Below, piece after piece: positions 32,385 through 43,635 of a stretch of DNA of 64,000 nucleotides. The DNA is from Sisyra terminalis. Its lineage: Eukaryota; Arthropoda; Insecta; Neuroptera; Sisyridae. The translations under genes and the position numbers were made by a program. The DNA lies in contig OY292277.1 in assembly GCA_958496175.1 (NCBI GenBank), forward strand, positions 48,991,050 through 49,055,049, written 5' to 3'. Within the stretch, counting starts at the first letter, position 1. Every line of letters begins with the position of its first letter. The notes under the pieces are model-generated. The model worked only from the letters and a program-made list of their open reading frames with translations. It was not told where the DNA came from and made no database searches.

Positions 32385-35300
32385 TTAATGAGACCTCGCT
32401 ATATCTGAAAAATATTCTAATATACTTTCAATAGTAAAATCTAAGGCAATCATTGAGCCGGGATAACAATGCTGAATTAGTTCCTCTAAATTTTTATATT
32501 GCGTTATAAACTCCTCCTGCATAGCTCTCCAAACCACCTTAAAAACCAAATAATTTTATCATTTATAAAATGATAATGGATAAAAATTACTTGAAGCAAA
32601 TTTTCTTCTTCGCTTAAATGTTTCTCGACTTTGCGATACAAATTTTCTAAGCCCTTCTTGACTTCACGCGCCGGATATTGTTGAATAACTTTACGTAGTT
32701 CTTGTTTTGAATATGCTAGTTGATAACTTATTTCCGATTCTTTTACACCTTGATTAACTTTTGCTTGTACACCTTCAAAGAATAACTAAAAAAAAGCTTT
32801 TAAGTTTTAACGTATGTCTTGATAACGATTATTTTCTATTACATTAAGTTTTTCTAAAGGCCTTCCGAAATATTGAGTAACGTAAGCTTTTAGAGCCTCG
32901 TTGTACTTATTTTTCGCTTCTTTACGCAACCCATCAAGAACTGTTATTTTCAACTGGGACAATAACGCATATAAATGATGAAAGTTTTCTAAAAATAATT
33001 TTAAAAATTAGCATTATTCTTAACAATTATATAATTTCAAGTTCCATCATACCCATTTTAACAACTTCTTGGGGCGTTTTATGATGTTCCGAAGCATGAA
33101 TTGGAATCATTTCAAACATCTTTGCCACTAATTGAACGTACCATTTTTCAATGTCAAGACGTCGATGCGTTTTAAATATACTTTCAGCAGTTTTTGCGAA
33201 TTCCTCAAAATTAGCTACATATGGCAATATTCCACATTTACTTTTCCGGTTCACTTTTGTGTTTTCAATCGACTGTTTTTGCGATTTCATAAAATCGTCA
33301 AAATTTCGCTTTACCTGAACCAAAACAGAGGCGAATGTCATGCTTAAAAATGAACCGGTATCTTGTGCTGACATAACATGTGCACTTAATCGAACGAAAA
33401 CATTCATACAATAACTGAAAAGTGAATAATTATGAAATAAATGTTTTGAAAAAGAATATATCGAGATTACAAATTGTCTAATTTTTCGTAGTGTGAAATA
33501 AAATGATTTAATTCGGGTTCCAAGCAATTGAATAGTTCACCCATCATACGACGAACTTCTTCATTAATTTGCTTTTCCATACGTTTTTGTGGCAGTACTG
33601 AAGTAGATTGAGTCATGGCGTTATCGACTTCAGTTTGATTCAGTGTTTCATACAATGTAGTTTCAGTGTTCTGAAAATTTATATAATCAATTTTAAATTT
33701 AATTTTTTAACATCCAAAATGAGTCTTTACCTTGGACGTAGGACTAAGAACATCTAATTGAAAAAATGACACACAAAATTGTTGTTCTTTTAAACAAACA
33801 GGCTCCAATTGAGCCAAAGCTCTTTCTAAAATGGCATCACAACGTTGTCTTTCATTTTGATCAATATCAACACTTTGCGGAGGCCATTGTTCACGTTCAA
33901 TTCCCAATAAAGGACCATCACTTATTGGTTTGGTGCCAGACGTAAGTCTGAGACGAGAAACGGACGAAGAAATTGTTGTTAAATCTTCCTTCGAACCATT
34001 TCCTGTAAATTACAAAAAAATTGCTTTTTTGTAAGAACGAAATACTCAAACTGTACCTTTTTTACCACCATTGACATGTTGTTTTGCTTCTTCAAAAAAT
34101 TTTCTTATATCCCTTTCGTAAAGTTTGCCTAATGCGTTTTCGTAAACTTTTCTTAGATCTGTATAGGCTTTATTATCCATAACTTTCATCCAATGCATCA
34201 ATTCAGTATAGGGAATAAGTTGTTTGTGCACTGAATTATGTTGCGGTAAACAAAGCTCATTTCTTTGAGAACTTATATTTTCACCCATGTCATTGCCTAG
34301 ATTGAAAAATGTAATTACAGAACTAAAATCTAAGGCTAAAATTGAATTATATACCTAAATGAATAAATAAGTTATTTAAATGTCTAGAAACGGTTTTAGA
34401 AAATTTATTATGCCATCGTTCGAAACGTTTGCGTTGTTCACGAACAGCACCCAGTTTTAATAAGGCAGGTTGAATTGAACAGTTCATTGCGGCTCGTAAA
34501 GCTTTTCCTGCAGCAATTGCAGCTGTTAAGCCTTTGCTGGTGGTTAATTCGGGATCGTCCAATGCAAGTTGATGTTGAACCGATAAATCTAATTGCGACT
34601 GAAAGGAAATTCAAATAAATTTTCGCCAAAAAAAATTATCGGAAAACGTACAATAAGATTATCCAATTCACTCATGAGTTTAATGTTATTCTGATGAGCT
34701 ATTGCAATTAAGGAGTTCTTATGTTCAACAGATTGCATTGTTTCACGAACGTGGCATAGAATTTCATCGTATGCAGCTAATCTACTTTCGATCATACCGG
34801 CTTCTTTTTCGGCTACGTCTAGCTGTTCCATTAGCGATTCAACCTAGAAAATATTTCAAAATTAAAGAAAAAATATTGGGAAAGAAACTACTTTTTTTTG
34901 CCTTTTTTTCTGATGCTAAAATAATTTGTACGTTTTGTCCGTCTAAAATTGATAAATCCTTGGCTAGCACTTCCATAAATCTCTCGGCATCGCTTACGGC
35001 AAAATCACAATTTTCAATTAGTTTACTAAGCTCTGCTTGTTCTTTTTCTGTGATCGCTTGAAAATCTTCAGCCGTTTCAATAGGATCGTTACTAATATCG
35101 GCAGGGGTGGCTATTACACTATATTCTGGTGAGAGGGCTATTTCACTGGTCCAATTTTCCGGGAAATTTTTGAAAAGTGGTTTTTGTTTTGGTAGATGTC
35201 GACAACATTGTTTCCAAAGGGTTGTAATGAAGTTTTGTCGTTCTTGTGGACTGGAGGCGAGCCAACGATAAACTTTATCGATGTGAATATCAAATTCATG

Positions 35301-35558
35301 CGAATCGAAACTTGCATTTTTCCCATCCACTATTTTAATATCCGATATTGGCCAAAATCTTTTCTTCTTGAATACGTTTTTGTCGTTCGTTTTCACTTGA
35401 CAAATTGTTACCGTTATCGGGGATTTTAACGTAGTTGTTATACATAGGAATGAAGTTTTTTTCTTTTTCAATAATTTACTAACGTGGCACACCGATAATA
35501 GTTTTTCGTCTAACGGTTGAAAAAGGTCCTTTTGTAACGAATGACGAATCGCTGCCAT
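32385..35558 (-). CDS. EXOC1: Exocyst complex component 1 (Sec3)
   Basis: Ten exons: 35558-34893, 34843-34652, 34598-34355, 34296-34057, 34002-33731, 33670-33471, 33414-33053, 32988-32843, 32785-32591 and 32537-32385. They give about 889 residues (human 894). Exon 1 holds the Sec3 N-terminal PH-like domain that binds PI(4,5)P2 ([13 protein letters not shown], then [14 protein letters not shown]). A coiled coil follows ([19 protein letters not shown]). Family blocks are [66 protein letters not shown] and the end SDIARSH, as in human. It tethers secretory vesicles to the plasma membrane as part of the octameric exocyst. The start is the first Met. One problem: exon 1 ends in an A8 run before the GT donor, and the joined frame works only with seven A. 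All other junctions are in phase. Confidence 0.95.
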
Positions 35559-36505
35559 TGTAATGTAAATATGAATTTAAATTATTAACTATTCGTTAAG
35601 TAAATCAAATTAGTAATAACTCCTCATTTTCTGACATTTACGTGGGCATGGGGCGCATGCCTCATCGTAAACCAATCGTCGTGAAGCCTATTGAATCATT
35701 TGAACTGATTTGAACTTTTGCAAATGATGTAATTTTTTTTACATGAATATTCATAAATTGTGTTGGAAATCCATAAGAAAATAAGTAGTGATTTAAATAA
35801 TATGATAACGAGGTATTGTACGCAAGTATTAACTTTTTACACTAACGTAATTGATTCATTACTTAAACCATAATCATTATTACATTATAAATGCATAATT
35901 GTTGCAATTGATTTTCCGGTATAACATTTGTTAAAGAATAGAGAGAGATATATTGTAAAATTAATAGCAATTTGTTGAAATATTAAAGCCTATATTCATT
36001 TTGTAGATTCGTAAAACTTAAGAAAAAGCCCAACTTTGATTTTATTTCAGAAGATTTCAGAGCTAATCAAGCTTCTAGAAAAACCTTTTTACCCTCAAAT
36101 CATTAACGCTTAGTGCTACAATCTCTACTAAAACTTATTCCTCTTAAAATATCCTGAAAATTTTACCTAAAAACATTAACTTCGTGGTATTTTACAAATT
36201 TTACAAGACTTATAAATGCATAACTGTTGCAACTGATTTTCCGGTATTACATTTGTTATAGAATAAAGAGAGATGTTTTGGGAAATTAATAGCAGTTTGT
36301 TGAAACATTAAAGCCTATATTCATTTCGTAAAACTTAAGAAAAAGCCCAACTTTTATTTTATTCTATTGAAGACTCCAGAGCTAATCAAGTTTCTAGAAA
36401 AACCTTTTTACCCTCAAATTATTAACTCTTAGTGCTATAATTTCTTCAAAAACTTATTCCTCTCAAAATATCCGGAAAATTTTACCTAAAATCATTGACT
36501 CCGTG
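35559..36505. repeat. EXOC1 upstream region with a ~320-bp tandem duplication
   Basis: Units at about 35888-36204 and 36211-36505 (continuing after the hAT at 37558) share TTGATTTTCCGGTAT, TTAATAGCA, ACTTAAGAAAAAGCCCAACT, TCTAGAAAAACCTTTTTACC and GTGGTATTTTACAAA. The hAT insertion at 36506 lies within the second unit. The EXOC1 promoter should lie between 35559 and about 35880, but no specific motif is assignable. Confidence 0.75.
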
Positions 36506-37557
36506 CAGTGGCGTAGCCAGGTAACCAAGAGCCCTGGGGCAAATTAAAACATGGGACCCCACCGCTATGTAAACTGATTAGGTTTTATCAAATAAAAATA
36601 TGAAATATACAAATACTTTAAAAATGCTAAGCTACTTAAGCTCTTTTTTGTGCACTGCAGGACAGGTAATAAAAATATTAAACAGTTATAACATAAATTA
36701 CAATTAATACTTGGTGTAGGTTTGGCTAATAAAACGAATTAGAGAAGATTCAAGGGTTTATTATATAAAGGTCGGGCCTACCATCTGACAAAATAACAAT
36801 TATATTTACAATTTTTTCCTAGCTTTAGTTTTCGCAAAAGTATCAATGACTTCGTTTAAATCCAGGCTTGATGCAGTTTTGCTTTCAATTGCTATTAGCG
36901 ATAAATGGCGGAGTCGAATTTGGCCCATATTATCAAATTTATCGGCTAGATCCTTGGGAAATTAAAACGGAAAGTTAAGGATGTATATGTATTATGTCTC
37001 TAACGTGAGAAGAAATGTGAAAAAAATTTTGTCCTGTGTGAAAAATGACACCCGCAATATCGTTTCAAAGTTTCAAAAAGGATTATTTTCAAGTTCATAA
37101 AAAGTATATAAGGGATGGTTTCTTTCCCTAAAATTGAGCAGAATTTTTATGACTGGATCATGTTTACCCAAATTGCATGAAAAAAAAAACAATTTAAAGG
37201 CTAGATCCTCGGGAAATTAAAACGGAAAGTTAAGGATGTATAAGCACATGCACCAAATTTGCCCTTAAAATTGGTCGTTTTTGAGGGATGCGATTTCCTT
37301 ATAAGGATATATTCCATCAACGGATTATCAAACAATGCTCTAACGTGAGAAGAAATGTGAAAAAATTTTAACATTGCGGTAAATACTTCCGTTAGGTCGC
37401 ATTCTAGCACTCCATATTTGCTCATTATTTCCTTACATAATTGGTGAACTTCCAAACATTCAGTTCGATCGAGACTTCTGGTAAAGATTCGAGAGCTCCC
37501 TGAGCTTGATGGCCCCGGGGCACTGCCCCGCCTAGCCCCTAGGTAGCTACGCCACTG
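36506..37557 (-). mobile_element. Non-autonomous hAT element, copy 6, carrying satellite DNA
   Basis: Ends CAGTGGCGTAGCCAGG and CCTAGGTAGCTACGCCACTG. The target duplications ACTCCGTG and ACTCTGTG match at 7 of 8 positions. About 85 bp of the usual interior (from the transposase RSFSK region) is missing. In its place lies a satellite fragment at 36933-37368, so a chimeric open frame spans the right junction. Confidence 0.9.
36933..37368 (-). repeat. Dispersed fragment of the ~340-bp satellite
   Basis: About 1.3 units of the satellite found at 48.97-64 kb lie here, including CTAGATCCTTGGGAAATTAA (twice), AAATTTGCCCTTAAAATTGG, ATAAGGATATATTCCATCAA and AGAAGAAATGTGAAAAAATT. The first unit has an internal deletion. 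It differs from array units at many sites (for example CTAACGTGAG for CTAACTCGAG), so it is an old or separate subtype. Junctions with the hAT are at CATATTAT|CAAATTTATC and AATTTT|AACATTGCGG. Confidence 0.88.
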
Positions 37558-37853
37558 ACTCTGTGGTATTTTACAAAACCCTTAGAGCACTGGCTTAATC
37601 GTCTTGTTCAATTTTTGATATAGGAATGCACTGACTTATTTTCATCATACAATTATTGCTTATTAAATTTATAAAAAATTCATTCAAGACACTTTTTGGA
37701 GATAAAAATAAAACAAAATATGAATTTTTATTAAAATCATGGCGTTTAAATTAAAACAATTTAACAATTATAAAGTTATTCAAGAAATACAGAAATGCAT
37801 TTTAGTACATATTTTATAATAAATTTAAATATACAATAATAAATATCAACATT

Positions 37854-40800
37854 TTAACTAAGCAAATCCATAATTTCATCTTTCGATAAACTTGTCGTAG
37901 TCTTACTTGAATGTGAACTATTAGCACTTGGCTGTAACAATGGTTGACTACTCATTAAAGATGATGGACTCGTTTGCATAGAACGTCCACTATTAAATGA
38001 ACCCCAAGCATCGCTATTTAAATTTGTTTGCGTTAAGTTTGAGTACATATTAGGGGATTGCATTGTAGTGGACCACTGATTATTTGAATTTGATGTATTT
38101 GACCATTGATTATTGGTTTGATGAGTGGAATTTGACCACTGGTTACTCATTTGATTGTTGGCGTTTGGCCATTGATTCACGACCGGATTTGCAGGTTGAT
38201 TCGGCCATTTTACGTTATTAGTAGGACTTTTTAAATTGAGGTTTATTTGTGAAAGATTCGATTGAATTAAGGATGATGTCAGGTCTTTAGGGGCTGAAGT
38301 GGTTTCTTTTTGCGCAGCAACGGCTGGTAAAATTGGAGTTTGGGTTTTTAATCGGTCGGAAAGTTCTTGTTGCTTGGCAATCCTGAAAATATAACATTGA
38401 TTATGATTTTTCTAACTATTTACTGAAATTAATTTGGCGAGTTTTAAATTAATATTAGTTACCTTTGTTTATCTGCAAGTGACAAAGAATCAGATTTTCC
38501 GTTCGGAATCAACGAATTAATCGAACTTGAAACTCCTTTTGATTCATTCTTCTGATTTGAATTAGAAGTTTCATTGGAAAAACTATCTAACCCTAAACTA
38601 CTAAACATTTGTTCAATATTCGTTTGCGGTGTGGGCATATTTAACGATGCATTAGTTGCTTGAAGATTCAAATCGAAAGATCTAAAAAATATTGAAGTTA
38701 AAGTTTGTTAAAAAAACTCTTCAATCGAATACTTGCTTCTGTTCTTTTTGTATTGAATTCAGTTGTTCAAGTTTAGTTCGATGTTCAGTCTCCACTTGAT
38801 TAACCATATCTTTAATTAACGTCACAATCGAATTGAATTGATTCAATGTAAGACCATTTTCGATGCATAACGGCATTAAGAATGGTAATACTTTTGTTGC
38901 CATACATTCCTTTGTGATTCCCAATTTTTTATGAGTCAATGCCAACTTGTAAATCCCTAAAATGCCCATCAAAACGGCAGGTTCTCTTGAGGGAATTTGT
39001 TGCAAAAACGGTAATATTTCATCCATCACCAACCACTTATCTAAGTGCTCTAATAATTTTCCAACAGTCAACAAACAATTTACACGAACCGATAAATAAT
39101 GTGTGGATATGCACAGCGTTTTAATACGCGGAAGAAGAGCATTTTTCATAGCCGGATAGTCGATTAGGGAAGCAAACGTAGGTAATACTGATAAGCAAAG
39201 TTCTTGTATTTGCTGAGCATCGGATTCAAGGGCTCTGTACAACATCGGTAATACATCACTTTTGATTTCATTCGGTGGTGTTAACTTCAGTAGTAATTCC
39301 ATTTTTTGCATAAACACTAGCAAAATTTGAATTGGTTCTTGAATTTTCATTACTGGTTGGATATAGGGCCAAACAAATTGCAAATATTCCTCTTTTGTTG
39401 TTTTTTCTGCTATTAGTAACACATTCGGTAGAACAAATGGAATCATTGGAGGGTTGACAAATTCTTTAACTAAACACCCCACCACGCGATAGACACAAAC
39501 TCGTTGGGGTAGTTTTTGAATGATTTGTGGCAATCCTTTATAAAACTGAGACTTTTGAAGATTATCCCATTGGAATAGGGAATCTAGATAGTTTAAAGTT
39601 TTTACACCAACATCATCGAAAAATGGAATCTAAAAATTAAAAAAAATATATAAAAGCAAAAGTAAACTTTAAAGGGTCTAAGTTGGTAAGCATATAAAAC
39701 GGGTCCGCTCATAAATTGGATTATTTTCTGCTTAAATGTTTTTTATGGGTAGAAATAGTAAACTAGATATTTATTGTCTACTTTCTATATTATTAGTAAA
39801 TGAGTCACAACCCTTAATTAACTTCATTTTTTCCCCTAAAGGTGCAGTATACTTGCTCTCTAGTATATATATATTTTTGCTACGTTTTTATATGCTTATC
39901 CGGTTAGACCCTTTAATAATTATTACTTTAATAAATTGATGAGCATCTGGACGTAATTCTGGTGTACAATTCAACATCATTTTTACATATTCACTCAATT
40001 CAGGCGGAATGCAATTTAATTTTGATTGCGGTAATTGTTTCAACTGAAAAATAAAAAAAAAATTATTAAAAGAAAAAAGAAAATAATGCAGTTAACTTAC
40101 ATCTTTGGAATGCTTTTTGAATTTATTGTAGTCACCAAAACATTGAGTGATTGGACGGCCTCCTGTTGAAAATAGCGCATATACAAGCATACCTAATGAA
40201 AAAATATCACTTGCAGCACTATGGCTTTGGGTTAATACAATTTCCGGTGCTAAATAATCTAAAGAGGGTTGCGTGTATTGGTTTAACGCTGGAGTATATT
40301 CCACAAAAGGCCAAAATGCCTACAAATTTCAAATATATCAGTAGAAGAAAAAAACTTTAAAAAAATAAAATACTTGTGCATCTTGTTTGTTCGAATTCGG
40401 CACACAGAAATCAAACCCGAAAATTTTCCACGCACCCTGTACATTGACAATAATCGATTCGGGACACACGTTTTTGTGTAGCAACTTAACATCCGTATGC
40501 AAAAATGCCAATCCTTCCCCCACTTGTAAAAGACCATATTTGATTTCGACTTCGAAAAGTTTATAGTTTTGCATTATTTCGGGAAGTGGTTGTGGCATGT
40601 TTTCAGTGTTCCCCAATATATTGGCGAGACTTGCAAAAACCGGTTCCGTGGCAAAAGCTAAACTTTCTCTGCTCTCCTCGAGGGGATGTTGTACGGTTAA
40701 GATCTGCGGATGTCGCAATTTTGTCAGTTGAACAATGCCACGTCGAAGAGTTTCCAACATCATTTCACGATCGCCTTTCGGCCATTTTTCTAGGTGCTTT

Positions 40801-41844
40801 TTTTCGAAGACAAAGATAGCCACTTCTTGTTTGGTCGACTTTTTGTAACCCTTGTATATTTTCCATAATAAACCTGAAAATAAACTTGTTATCAATATTT
40901 GAGATTTGAATTTTACCTTTGAGTTTCTAATTTATTTTTATACATCATTTTGTAGGCATTGGCACCAATATATCCTAGTTTAACCATTATCGTAAATTTT
41001 GAGTACATTCTCACGTTATTTTAGGCAGTATTCAATCATGAATAGGTAAGGAAATGGAAAATAGGACAGTTCTAAATTATTGGTAATCATTAGTTAAACT
41101 GTCTATTCTACACAGCATTGTTTTTACACTTAAATCGTATTTTTAATGTCTTTATACTTAACGTTTCTTATAAAAATTCTAGTTCTAAAAGTATAATTTG
41201 AATAATGTTTCTGAATTGTCATATTTTATGCTAATTTATACAACAATAACGAAACCATATGTGGAGATATAGAAGTAATAAAATTATATTTTTAAGGTAT
41301 TATATAAAAGATTGATGCATAAAAAACGATATTGTAAATCAATTATATAAATACGAACAATATAAATTACATAATCTGTGAAAAGTTCGTTTTAAGACTA
41401 AAAGTTTAAAAGAAAAACAGGAACAAAATTTTTATAACAATCCCTAAGATAGGATTTCTTTAATGAATCAAACAAAAGGAACCGAAATCTTCCAAATCCA
41501 ATTTGGTCTCTAATAATCCAGCGGAAATACTTTCCTTATTATTATTACATGTGTATACTTGGGGTAATAAAACAGCGTTTATCAAGGCTTATGAATTCAA
41601 GGTTTTTTGGAAATAATATAAAATGTGAAATCAAAAATTTCTTTAAAATATGAAATATTAAGGCGTAAGACTTTTTTTTAAATATAAAATACAAACACCT
41701 GAACAAGGAAAATTTACCTGGTCCTGCAGATGCAATGTGACATACGACTTCATATTCTCGAGTGACAGCATTTCCCGGTAAAACTCCAGATAAATGTGAT
41801 ACTGTACTACTAACCGAAGAATAAAGTTTGTTTATTACGTCCAT
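37854..41844 (-). CDS. SCYL2: SCY1-like protein 2 (SCYL2/CVAK104) pseudokinase
   Basis: Seven exons: 41844-41718, 40873-40374, 40319-40101, 40043-39927, 39629-38737, 38681-38463 and 38382-37854. They give about 867 residues (human 929). The N-terminus reads GNAVTREYEVVCHIASAGPG. A kinase-like domain follows with EVAIFVFEKK, LRHPQILTVQHPLEESRESL, TEPVFASLANILGN and GFDFCV. The catalytic HRD reads LHKNVCPES and no DFG is present, as in this pseudokinase family. HEAT repeats follow (EFVNPPMIPFVLPNVLLIAE, IDYPAMKNALLPRIK, LPFLQQIPSREPAVLMGILG). The Asn/Ser-rich tail has four spaced NQW motifs and ends SKDEIMDLLS. The family works in clathrin-coated vesicle traffic at the trans-Golgi and endosomes. 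Exon 5 to 6 is in frame only with a GC donor (AA|GCAAGT), giving KEQKSFDLN, which matches the vertebrate protein. Confidence 0.95.
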
Positions 41845-42199
41845 TTTGCTTTTAAAGTTGTCAAATATTGGAAATAATTAACTTTTTGCTAAATATTTAT
41901 TGACTTTACTCCATGACATTACTAATATCCTGAAAAGTCAAAATTGTAGCACTGGATTACACTTTGACACAAAATTGCACTGTACCTACACGGGATGACA
42001 CACCGCATGCGTATTATCATTTCTGATTCACCTGTATAAATTGACATTTGACAGGCTAATGTTGTCAAAATTTGGTAGTTCAAGAAAAAGTAATCATATG
42101 AAATTAATTTACTATGAAATTTAAAATAAGTTGCGTTTTCAATTTAATTTCTTCGAATTGTTTTAGTTGTAATAGTCGTTAAGTGAATAGTTAATTAAA
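41845..42199. promoter_or_regulatory. Divergent SCYL2/TM2D2 promoter region
   Basis: Only 355 bp separate the start codons of SCYL2 (minus) and TM2D2 (plus), so both 5' ends and promoters must share it. No TATA box stands out. A stretch of balanced composition lies at about 41970-42060. Confidence 0.6.
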
Positions 42200-42751
42200 A
42201 TGTACATTCCTATAGCGATAAATGTTTTATTAATACTATTTAAACTAAGTCGTCTCAAAGCAGACAGTGATATTAGTCAACCGAAAGCAGAAATTTGCGA
42301 GCCTTTTTCACCACGTGTTAACTGTTCATATTTGGCGGACGAATTCATCGAATGTGATCGACCAATAGACTTAAAAGGAAACCACACGGCCAAGGAGATA
42401 TTGGGCTACGGCTGTGTGAAATTCGGCGGACATCGCTACGAAGATGTGGAAAAGACAAAAGTGAATTGTACAGTTTTGCCCGATATCGAGTGTTGTGGAA
42501 ATAGGACGTTTCAGCGAGCCGGTGTCCCTTGCGTTAAATATTCGGATCAATATTTTACGACCACTTTGCTATATAGTATACTGCTCGGATTTTTGGGGAT
42601 GGATCGCTTTTGTTTGGGACAAACCGGAACCGCCGTTGGCAAACTGTTGACTTTGGGAGGGTTGGGAATTTGGTGGATTGTGGATATTATTCTTTTGATT
42701 ACCAACGGTTTAATGCCAGAAGATGGAAGCAATTGGAATCCCTATGTATAA
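42200..42751 (+). CDS. TM2D2: TM2 domain-containing protein 2
   Basis: A single exon of 183 codons. A hydrophobic signal peptide ([17 protein letters not shown]) leads to a cysteine-rich extracellular part. It has [36 protein letters not shown] and [17 protein letters not shown]. Then comes the TM2 domain: helix [13 protein letters not shown], the DRF turn ([15 protein letters not shown]), helix [18 protein letters not shown], and [10 protein letters not shown] at the end. It is nearly colinear with human TM2D2; the Drosophila counterpart is called amaretto. The TM2D proteins are conserved membrane proteins linked to Notch signalling and, in vertebrates, to amyloid-beta binding. It has no intron. 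A poly(A) signal lies 10 bp past the stop. It is divergent from SCYL2 and upstream of a BACE-like gene in the same orientation. No damage. Confidence 0.96.
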   Translation: MYIPIAINVLLILFKLSRLKADSDISQPKAEICEPFSPRVNCSYLADEFIECDRPIDLKGNHTAKEILGYGCVKFGGHRYEDVEKTKVNCTVLPDIECCGNRTFQRAGVPCVKYSDQYFTTTLLYSILLGFLGMDRFCLGQTGTAVGKLLTLGGLGIWWIVDIILLITNGLMPEDGSNWNPYV

Positions 42752-42760
42752 TGTGTTTTG

Positions 42761-42766
42761 AATAAA
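42761..42766 (+). terminator. Poly(A) signal of TM2D2
   Basis: AATAAA begins 10 bp after the TAA stop, so the 3' UTR would be very short. Confidence 0.65.
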
Positions 42767-43635
42767 TTTATTTATACAAATCTGTACTTAGTTTCTTTCA
42801 TCTAATTTGAATCGTTCGTATATTTGTGATGTTTTTCGTACCATTTGTTAACTATTTATCAAGATTTTTAATGGCATTACGTGATATTTGCGTTGTAATG
42901 GAAAAAAATGTTAAAAATAAATTTATAACTTTAATACAATAAATACTAAGATAATAACATACGTATGTTTTAAGTTTATTGAACAAATGCTTTTTTTCAT
43001 TTTTCCTTTTTATTTTTTATTTAAAAAAATCCAGGTATGATTCTCTTCATATAATTAAAGAAGAGATTAAGTCGGTCTAACATATATTAATACCGAATAG
43101 TTTATACGATATTCCAATTGACCAACCTGATACCGAAATTTCGATATAAAAGTTGACCTAATTTGTTTATGTTTTTACTAGTAATGTTACCAAAAAAACT
43201 ACTAATTTACAACTGTTAATCTAAGTTTTGCAACAGTATTTTATAAGGGATATTTCAATAACTGTAATAATAATAATGGATTGTTAAAAATAAAGGGAAT
43301 GAACCTAAAATTGATTTTATTCCGGATGCCCGGATGAAATGCATATAGGCAAACATATATGCATATAGGATATTGGGACAAACCAAAGTTTCCAACCAAT
43401 CTCTTTCAATGCACTTTATTGCTTTCCTCGTGTCCTCTTCTTTCCACATGCGTACGCTTTTGTCCAGCGGTGTCTTCTGTTTCACTTCTCTGGACGTCTT
43501 TCGTATGCTGTTCATGTTGGCTGAGATGCCTCTTGCTTCACAGATGCTGTCACCAATCGTTAACTTGACTATTTTTTATAACTTTTCAACGACAAAAATC
43601 TCGGAATTTTTGAATAAAATATTACATTTTAAATA
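42767..43635. other. Spacer with possible pogo/Psq-HTH transposase scrap
   Basis: On the minus strand, 43515-43255 reads RKTSREVKQKT then VRMWKEEDTRKAIKCIERDWLE. This recalls the N-terminal helix-turn-helix of pogo-like transposases (the pattern W-EE-KAI). Nothing more of the element is seen. The rest is AT-rich and presumably includes the promoter of the BACE-like gene. Confidence 0.35.

Noticed and set aside
34702..35429. Plus-strand frames within EXOC1
   Set aside because: Shadows of exons 1 and 2 with no independent support.
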